Assembly: GCA_000433255.1 (NCBI GenBank)
Contig: HF998222.1
Coordinates: forward strand, 1 to 16,191
From: Coprobacillus sp. CAG:605
Lineage (GTDB): Bacteria; Bacillota_I; Bacilli_A; RF39; UBA660
Reading direction: 5' to 3'
DNA: 16,191 nucleotides
Positions 7,559-11,630 of this stretch are shown here, in pieces; position 1 is the stretch's first letter; each line of letters opens with the position of its first letter. The notes beneath the pieces were generated by a model. The model was not told the DNA's origin and did no database searches. It saw only the letters and a list, made by a program, of their open reading frames with translations. A program made the position numbers and the translations under genes.

Positions 7559-7578
7559 GTATCTTTTCTAAAATTAGA

Positions 7579-7607
7579 TTTACTAACTATAGAATTTTTG
7601 ATATTAT
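7579..7607 (+). promoter_or_regulatory. Possible promoter of the membrane protein gene
   Basis: TTTACT (7579-7584) and TATTAT (7602-7607) are 17 bases apart, with a TG at 7599-7600 giving an extended -10. As at tsaE, the -10 lies almost on the ribosome site (AAGGTGAT, 7613-7620), implying an extremely short leader; confidence is moderate to low. Confidence 0.4.
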
Positions 7608-7624
7608 TAATGAAGGTGATGATA

Positions 7625-8095
7625 ATGTTAAAAAAATATTTAATCGTATTCTTAGTATCTATGGTTCCCTTAATCGAACTTCGTGGGGCCATACCATATG
7701 CCGTTGGATTTAATTTACCTCTAATTCCTTCCTACATTGTTGCAATAATAGGAAATATGCTTCCTGTACCATTTATCTTTCTTTTTGCTAGAAGAATTTT
7801 AGTTTGGGGCAGTGACAAAAAATATATTGGTAAGTTCTTTACTTGGTGTTTAAAAAAAGGAGAGAAGGGTGGCAAAAAGTTAGAAAGTGCCGCTGGTAAG
7901 GGATTATATTGGGCACTATTCCTTTTCGTAGGTATCCCTCTTCCTGGAACTGGGGCATGGACGGGAACTTTAGCGGCATCTCTTCTTGATATGGACTTCA
8001 AAAAAAGTGTCTTATCCATTATGGGTGGCGTTATCCTAGCTGGTCTTATCATGGGAATAATATCTCTTGGTATTTTTAAAGGAATTCTTGGATGA
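7625..8095 (+). CDS. Small multidrug-export-like integral membrane protein (COG2426 type)
   Basis: A 156-residue integral membrane protein. It has ELRGAIP at residues 18-24, GNMLPVP at 43-49, and VGIPLPGTGAWTG at 102-114, with hydrophobic stretches at about 4-16, 32-56, 94-104 and 130-152. These GAIP, PLPGTG and WTG blocks are the signature of the family called putative small multidrug export protein (COG2426). The name is historical and transport of drugs is unproven for most members. Start ATG 7625 follows AAGGTGAT with normal spacing; the in-frame TTG at 7598 and ATG at 7610 lie before or within the ribosome site. The TGA stop overlaps the next start as ATGA, so translation is coupled to the phosphatase-like protein. 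Confidence 0.85.
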   Translation: MLKKYLIVFLVSMVPLIELRGAIPYAVGFNLPLIPSYIVAIIGNMLPVPFIFLFARRILVWGSDKKYIGKFFTWCLKKGEKGGKKLESAAGKGLYWALFLFVGIPLPGTGAWTGTLAASLLDMDFKKSVLSIMGGVILAGLIMGIISLGIFKGILG

Positions 8096-8721
8096 AAACT
8101 ATATACTTAATAAGTGCCAGTAACACCTTAAAAAACGCTTACAACATTTTAGACAACACCGAATATGAACCAAAGTATGAAATACTATCTTGTAGTGGAG
8201 AACAACTAGCAAGTTCCTTATCATATAAATCCATATTTAAAGACTTGGATAAAATTTATTCTTCTAGTTACATCAGTGCTCTTCAAACTACCAAGTACAT
8301 CGCTAGAAATAATAATATGAAAATCAACGTTACATCTTCCTTAGACGAACACATAAGAGGGCACCTTGGTTCCCTAACCTTAAAAGAAGCAATAGACCAA
8401 GAATTAAACGATTTTGATTTTAAACTTCGTTATGGTGAATCGCTAAATGAAACTAAGCAAAGATTAACGACTTTTCTTAAAAAAGTCTTAGTGGAAAAAG
8501 AAGAAAAAGTAGCTTTAGTCAGCCATAACAATGCCATATTCTGCTTACTTCTAAACTGGTGTGAACTAGGATACAATTATGAACAAGAACCAATTTTATC
8601 ATTTAACGATGAGATAATTCATGATGGCATCATAAATAACCCCGAAGTTTTTGAACTGAAATTCGACGATAATAAAAATATAATTTCTATCAAAACTATT
8701 GAAAGTACTAAAGATAACTAG
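8092..8721 (+). CDS. Histidine phosphatase superfamily protein lacking the catalytic RHG motif
   Basis: A 209-residue protein that follows the phosphoglycerate mutase-like plan but with altered catalytic residues. Family landmarks present: IYSSSYISALQTTKYIA (55-71, for YSSxLxRAxQTA), LDEHIRGHLGSL (84-95, for LxExxxGxxEG), GESLNETKQRLTTFL (115-129) and VALVSHNNAIFCLLL (140-154) with the second histidine, His145. The N-terminal phosphohistidine motif, normally VRHGET, reads ISASNT at residues 7-12, so the nucleophilic His and the phosphate-binding Arg are Ser and Ala. The Arg of the second block is Ser62. The enzyme is therefore expected to be catalytically dead, or to have a different chemistry. 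The reading frame is intact, so it is probably kept for a binding or regulatory role. It is coupled by ATGA to the preceding membrane protein and ends in its own terminator. Confidence 0.8.
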   Translation: MKTIYLISASNTLKNAYNILDNTEYEPKYEILSCSGEQLASSLSYKSIFKDLDKIYSSSYISALQTTKYIARNNNMKINVTSSLDEHIRGHLGSLTLKEAIDQELNDFDFKLRYGESLNETKQRLTTFLKKVLVEKEEKVALVSHNNAIFCLLLNWCELGYNYEQEPILSFNDEIIHDGIINNPEVFELKFDDNKNIISIKTIESTKDN

Positions 8722-8735
8722 TACTTTCTTTTTTT
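8701..8735 (+). terminator. Strong intrinsic terminator over the stop codon
   Basis: GAAAGTACTA (8701-8710) pairs perfectly with TAGTACTTTC (8719-8728), an 8-base loop between them, followed by seven T residues (8729-8735). The TAG stop of the upstream gene is the first codon of the 3' arm, so the final seven or so codons form the 5' arm and the loop. Confidence 0.85.
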
Positions 8736-8736
8736 C

Positions 8737-8919
8737 TTCGTTTTATCTTCATCAAATATCCACAATAAAAAAAATAATAATAGCTCTATTATCAATTACA
8801 ACGAAAATGTTATTATTGTAAGCACAGGAAGAACATCAATTTCTAATATCGAAGTAACTAAAACAGGAGATTCATCTTCATTTGATATACCGTTACCATT
8901 ATCTTACTTCTCTAAATAA
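8737..8919 (+). pseudogene. Decayed fragment of a repetitive surface protein (tentative)
   Basis: An open frame of about 60 codons without a start codon or ribosome site ends at TAA 8917-8919. Its text is coherent and beta-rich: NENVIIVSTGRTSISNIEVT, KTGDSSSFDI, then PLPLSYFSK. The SISNIEVTKTGDSSS pattern resembles turns of right-handed beta-helix surface proteins with carbohydrate-binding-type repeats, where TVSNxTVTKTGDSS is common. That is recollection, not a search result. The frame is the same as the upstream gene's, continuing past its TAG stop, but the strong terminator between them argues against readthrough. Most likely a leftover of a deleted gene. Confidence 0.3.
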
Positions 8920-8990
8920 TTAAGAGCCAACTAACTCAAATATTGATTTTAATGTCTACAAACTTTACGTAAATAATATAGCTATAAACT

Positions 8991-9021
8991 AAACTGTTAA
9001 TTAAACGTTAGCAGTTTTTTT
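8991..9021 (+). terminator. Intrinsic terminator in the gap before tag
   Basis: AAACTGTTAA (8991-9000) pairs with TTAGCAGTTT (9008-9017) with one G-U pair and a 7-base loop, continuing into a run of seven T residues (9015-9021). No intact gene lies directly upstream, so it may be the surviving terminator of the decayed fragment at 8737-8919. Confidence 0.75.
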
Positions 9022-9039
9022 CTATCCATATTCAAAATA

Positions 9040-9048
9040 TGTTAGAAT
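9040..9048 (+). promoter_or_regulatory. Extended -10 promoter of tag
   Basis: TGTTAGAAT: TAGAAT (9043-9048) with a TGN extension and no clear -35. The leader to the ATG at 9101 would be about 46 bases and includes AAAGGA (9086-9091). Confidence 0.45.
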
Positions 9049-9100
9049 ATTATTAATGTAAATTTACTAAAAATTATTTTTCAAGAAAGGAACAAAGAAT

Positions 9101-9643
9101 ATGAAAAGATGCAAATGGTGCAACGAAACCAACCCTAAATACGTAAAATACCATGATACCGAGTGGGGCATTCCTAATTTTAACGACCACTATCTTTTTG
9201 AAATGCTTATCTTAGAAAGTTTCCAAGCTGGCTTATCCTGGGAATGTGTTCTAAACAAACGTGATGCCTTTCGTAAGGCTTATGATAATTTTGACTTAGA
9301 CAAAGTCATTACCTACAACGATACCAAATATAACGAACTAATAAATAACCCTAATATAATTCGTAATAAACTGAAAATAAAAGCTAGCATCAACAATGCT
9401 AAAATCTTTAAAGAAATACTTAATGAATACAACACATTCTATAACTACCTAAAAACATTTACTAACGGCCAGATACTTTATGAAACCAACCAATCCACAT
9501 CACCATTATCAGATGCTATTTCTAAAGACCTAACCCAAAGAGGTATGAAATTTGTTGGCTCCACCATAATTTATTCTTACCTTCAAGCCATCGGTATCAT
9601 TAATTCTCACGAAAAAGAATGCTTTCTTAACAAAAATAACTAA
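9101..9643 (+). CDS. tag: DNA-3-methyladenine glycosylase I
   Basis: Base-excision repair enzyme that removes 3-methyladenine from alkylated DNA. The 180-residue length is typical. It starts with the diagnostic MKRCKWC, and shows YHDTEWG (17-23), the LESFQAGLSW block (38-47) matching LEGAQAGLSW with Glu39 and Trp47, KIKASINNAKIF (92-103), and the SKDLTQRGMKFVGSTIIYSYLQAIG segment before the C-terminus. The structural zinc ligands expected for the family are in place as Cys4, His18, His170 and Cys174. The start has AAAGGA nine bases upstream. The gene converges on the minus-strand gene at 9640 and their stop codons overlap by four bases, with no clear terminator between them. Confidence 0.95.
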   Translation: MKRCKWCNETNPKYVKYHDTEWGIPNFNDHYLFEMLILESFQAGLSWECVLNKRDAFRKAYDNFDLDKVITYNDTKYNELINNPNIIRNKLKIKASINNAKIFKEILNEYNTFYNYLKTFTNGQILYETNQSTSPLSDAISKDLTQRGMKFVGSTIIYSYLQAIGIINSHEKECFLNKNN

Positions 9644-10212
9644 TAAATAAAAGAGTGCTTTGCTAAAGAAAGTACCATATCCTTTCTAAGATCATTTATT
9701 TGGTTATTAATTTCTTTTACAATTTCTAACTGCGTTTCAGTTAAATTACGATTAGAAAGTAAATAATCTAAAATCATAATTGTTTCTGTTTCGTATCGTT
9801 CTAAAAATTCTTTATTTGCATTCCTTAAATCCATAACATTAGAAAGCCTATCACACAATTTAAGATTTAAAACATCATCATTCATATGATACATCTTATA
9901 ACACAAATAATTAGTTTTCCCCATACTTTTCTTTATTTTTTCATCATTAGTAACACCCATTACTAAGTAAGCCACACAACTACCAAACTTTTCTTCAATC
10001 TCTTCATACGTTGTATCAGTATCTTCTATCGTATCATGTAAATAAGCAGCCATAATTATTTCATCAAGTCTTTCTTCATTAGAAAGATACTTTTTAACTA
10101 ATCTCGTCACCATAATAGGGTGAGCAATATAAGGTCTACCATCCATACGTTTTTGTCCACGGTGTTTTTCTTTTGCCATTAAATAAGCTTCATAAACTTT
10201 ATTATTATTCAT
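9640..10212 (-). CDS. HD-domain protein of RelA/SpoT hydrolase type (possible small alarmone hydrolase)
   Basis: A 190-residue metal-dependent HD phosphohydrolase resembling the hydrolase half of Rel/SpoT and the single-domain MESH1-like enzymes. Seen in order: AKEKHRGQKRMDGRPYIAHP (13-32, His31), AAYLHDTIEDT (55-65, His59-Asp60 and Glu63-Asp64), and NLKLCDRLSNVMDLR (116-130, Asp121), corresponding to HxxQxRxxGxPYxxHP, HDxxEDT and KLADRxxN. The whole metal site is present, and there is no synthetase domain, so a role in degrading (p)ppGpp or a related nucleotide is a fair inference, not proof. The start at 10212 follows GGAGGG (10219-10224 on this strand) at six bases; an in-frame TTG at 10236 precedes that site. 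It overlaps tag tail to tail. Confidence 0.85.
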   Translation of the reverse strand: MNNNKVYEAYLMAKEKHRGQKRMDGRPYIAHPIMVTRLVKKYLSNEERLDEIIMAAYLHDTIEDTDTTYEEIEEKFGSCVAYLVMGVTNDEKIKKSMGKTNYLCYKMYHMNDDVLNLKLCDRLSNVMDLRNANKEFLERYETETIMILDYLLSNRNLTETQLEIVKEINNQINDLRKDMVLSLAKHSFIY

Positions 10213-10254
10213 AAGTATCCCTCCAAACAATAACAAAATCTCTAATTACTACTA

Positions 10255-10283
10255 ATAATATAAAATATATATAATATATGCAA
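10255..10283 (-). promoter_or_regulatory. Promoter of the HD-domain gene
   Basis: On the minus strand TTGCAT (10278-10283) and TATTAT (10255-10260) are 17 bases apart. The transcript would start near 10249 and reach the GGAGGG site after about 25 bases. Confidence 0.5.
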
Positions 10284-10321
10284 GATATAACTTTAAGATA
10301 TCTCAAACTTCACTTATATTT

Positions 10322-10819
10322 TTAAATATGATTTTCTAATTTTCCATTAAAACATAATTCTTTAAAATTATTATTATATCCCTTATCTATCACTTGAACT
10401 AATTTCCAATTATATTTCTTAATAAATGGCTCAAAAAATTTTAATTTATAGTCGGCAAACGTTATCAAAGGAGTAGTAGTGCCTAAAAACTTAAAAGACT
10501 CACTTAAAAGTGCCGAACCAATTCCCATACTTCTAAAATTTTCTACTACATATAAAGTACATATCTTCTTTTCTAAAGTTGTCTTCTTTAAACAAGCAAC
10601 AGCAATTATTTCATCTAACTTCTCTTTATTTCTAACAAATAAAATTTCTCTTTCGATACTTCCTATATTTTTTAGCTGTTTTTCAAAGTACCATCTTTTA
10701 TACCCTGAATATTCTAAAACTAAATACTTTGTAATCATAAATATCTTATTTGCTAGTACTTCAAAATCTTCTTTACTCAATATTTTTTTATATTCCTTTA
10801 AACTTTCAACTTTAATCAT
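10322..10819 (-). CDS. GNAT family N-acetyltransferase
   Basis: A 165-residue protein (from ATG 10819) with the GNAT acetyl-CoA signature RSMGIGSALLSESFKFLG (96-113, RxxGIGxxL), preceded by the beta-4 strand TLYVVENF and by a central strand EIIAVACL. The end, YKLKFFEPFIKKYNWKLVQV then NFKELCFNGKL, fits motif B and the closing strand. The substrate cannot be told. The frame is open up to a TTG at 10870, which would give 182 residues. I prefer ATG 10819 because a TATAAT at 10873-10878 would start the RNA at about the TTG, although the ribosome site before 10819 is weak (GGA only). A good AAAAGGA site in between serves only an out-of-frame ATG that stops after three codons. Start confidence is low; gene identity is good. 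Confidence 0.75.
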   Translation of the reverse strand: MIKVESLKEYKKILSKEDFEVLANKIFMITKYLVLEYSGYKRWYFEKQLKNIGSIEREILFVRNKEKLDEIIAVACLKKTTLEKKICTLYVVENFRSMGIGSALLSESFKFLGTTTPLITFADYKLKFFEPFIKKYNWKLVQVIDKGYNNNFKELCFNGKLENHI

Positions 10820-10872
10820 ACAATATTCCAATCTATAATTTAAATTATCATTATTTTCCTTTTTGGTCAATT

Positions 10873-10878
10873 ATTATA
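10873..10878 (-). promoter_or_regulatory. -10 element of the GNAT gene
   Basis: A perfect TATAAT on the minus strand just before the GNAT frame. I see no matching -35, so it rests on the -10 alone. Confidence 0.35.
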
Positions 10879-10954
10879 TGGTAATCGTTTAAAAAATAAT
10901 GAAATTATTGAAATTCACTTTTAAAATTAAGGGTTATTTAAAAAGAAGTAATAT

Positions 10955-10993
10955 AAAAAATCATTATTAGCACGTCTATGCAAATAATGATTT
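10955..10993 (-). terminator. Inverted repeat, likely minus-strand terminator
   Basis: An 11-bp perfect inverted repeat (10958-10968 with 10983-10993) encloses a single mismatch and a further GCA/TGC stem around a 6-base loop. Read on the minus strand it runs into TTTTTT, the terminator arrangement; the plus strand has no T-run. No minus-strand gene is recognised upstream (above 11000), so what it would terminate is unclear. Confidence 0.5.
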
Positions 10994-11064
10994 ATATAAA
11001 GATATAAATGTTATCAATTGATTCGACAGCTTTTCAGTTATCACGGCTTTTTTGTATTGAAAAA

Positions 11065-11082
11065 TCGAACTAAATAGTTCGA
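11065..11082. repeat. Perfect hairpin palindrome
   Basis: TCGAACT (11065-11071) and AGTTCGA (11076-11082) form a perfect 7-bp stem with a 4-base loop. It is not followed by a T-run on the plus strand, so it is more like an operator, recombination end or RNA stem than a terminator. Confidence 0.6.
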
Positions 11083-11102
11083 CTGAATATCAAAATGGAG
11101 CC

Positions 11103-11134
11103 ATAAAGGTTGAAGTCGGATAACCTTTATTTTT
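11103..11134 (+). terminator. Intrinsic terminator, plus strand
   Basis: ATAAAGGTT (11103-11111) pairs perfectly with AACCTTTAT (11122-11130) around a 10-base loop and is followed by T residues to 11134. No gene lies upstream on this strand for over 1.4 kb, so it suggests an untranslated RNA or a lost gene. Confidence 0.65.
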
Positions 11135-11213
11135 CTATATAACAGGTAGTAATAACCTACTAACTGATATAAGTATATCATGAAAATACTAAATTTTAAC
11201 AAAAAAGTGATGA

Positions 11214-11369
11214 TAATTATTAAGAGGATAAAGGAAATGATAGCACTACACTAATTTACATTTTATAAGTAAAGGATTTATAGTGTTATCATTTCTTATT
11301 TTGCCCTTGCAAAATTGAGTTAAAATATGGAAGAACTCTACCACACTTTTGATTTATCCTTTTTAATTA
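11214..11369. repeat. Nested imperfect inverted repeats, possible MITE-like element or structured RNA
   Basis: The outer arms (11214-11232 and 11353-11369) are inverted copies sharing GGATAAA/TTTATCC and the flanking TAATT/AATTA, with a few gaps and mismatches. Inside, a 15-bp stem with one G-U pair joins 11234-11248 (starting GAAATGATAG) to 11281-11295 (ending TATCATTTC). TTTAC/GTAAA stems lie within it and a TTTTGC/GCAAAA hairpin follows it. No coding frame fits. Confidence 0.5.
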
Positions 11370-11398
11370 AAGGGTTTACAAGATTCTATTTTACTTCC

Positions 11399-11440
11399 AA
11401 ATGTTGGATATATACTAGAAATGTTGGATGAATCTTGGAT
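11399..11440 (+). repeat. Short direct repeats upstream of the ATPase promoter
   Basis: AAATGTTGGAT occurs exactly at 11399-11409 and 11419-11429, and its core TTGGAT a third time at 11435-11440. The core copies are 20 and 11 bases apart, close to two and one helical turns, as expected of a protein-binding array. It lies about 25-75 bases before the promoter. Confidence 0.45.
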
Positions 11441-11462
11441 GTTTTAATTTAGTAATAAAATT

Positions 11463-11482
11463 TACCAAAATAATGGTATAAT
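11463..11482 (+). promoter_or_regulatory. ATPase promoter with overlapping dyad
   Basis: TGGTATAAT (11474-11482) is an extended -10 with perfect TATAAT. It overlaps a dyad, TACCA (11463-11467) and TGGTA (11474-11478) separated by six bases, placed where a repressor would block polymerase. The operator role is inferred from symmetry and position. Confidence 0.5.
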
Positions 11483-11630
11483 TATATATTGAAGATGAAG
11501 ATAACATAAAATGTATATTTTTTAAATATAAGAAAATATAAAAAAAATAAGATTAAGATGCAAAATAAAGATTATATGATACAGAAAATGCATTCGAGAT
11601 TCAGAAATGCTGGTAAAAAGGAGCAATATA

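Larger units (their letters stand above)
10994..11606. other. Gene-free, structure-rich intergenic region before the ATPase
   Basis: No protein-coding gene is convincing here. It holds a TCGAACT/AGTTCGA hairpin (11065-11082), a plus-strand terminator (11103-11134), nested inverted repeats (11214-11369), a TTTTGC/GCAAAA hairpin with 4-base loop (near 11298-11313), TTGGAT direct repeats (11399-11440), and the ATPase promoter and leader from 11463 onward. The leader of about 140 bases is almost pure A/T. The structure density and lack of genes suggest remnants of mobile DNA or untranslated RNAs. Confidence 0.6.

Noticed and set aside
7380..7560. T-box, 6S RNA or tmRNA in the gap after the kinase
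   Set aside because: The AGGTGGAA text near 7436 is not the T-box AGGGTGGNACCGCG, no tRNA-like end or tag reading frame is present, and I could not build the long 6S-type bulged stem.
7732..8052. Minus-strand frame of 106 codons opposite the membrane protein gene
   Set aside because: Shadow of a well-supported COG2426-type gene with ribosome site and ATGA coupling; its own sequence is low-complexity with no motif.
8719..8919. Readthrough of the TAG stop extending the phosphatase-like protein by about 65 residues in the same frame
   Set aside because: A strong terminator with seven T residues follows the stop directly, and the extension begins with a low-complexity run. The shared frame is a one-in-three coincidence.
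9600..9700. Bidirectional terminator between tag and the convergent HD gene
   Set aside because: Only long-loop CTTTCTT/AAGAAAG or 4-bp CTTT/AAAG pairings are found, with no proper T-run; not convincing.
10479..10838. Plus-strand frame of 119 codons opposite the GNAT gene
   Set aside because: It is a complement shadow of the minus-strand GNAT gene, whose RxxGIGxxL motif and strand pattern are clear; the plus frame has no family motif or ribosome site.
11041..11181. A 46-codon minus-strand frame (MIYLYQLVGYYYLLYRKIKV...)
   Set aside because: No ribosome site, and it spans two perfect hairpins (11065-11082 and 11103-11130) that explain the sequence better than coding. Kept as RNA or intergenic structure.
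11399..11440. CRISPR array
   Set aside because: The repeats are only 6-11 bases at 20- and 11-base spacing; CRISPR repeats are longer with regular spacers. Better read as binding sites.
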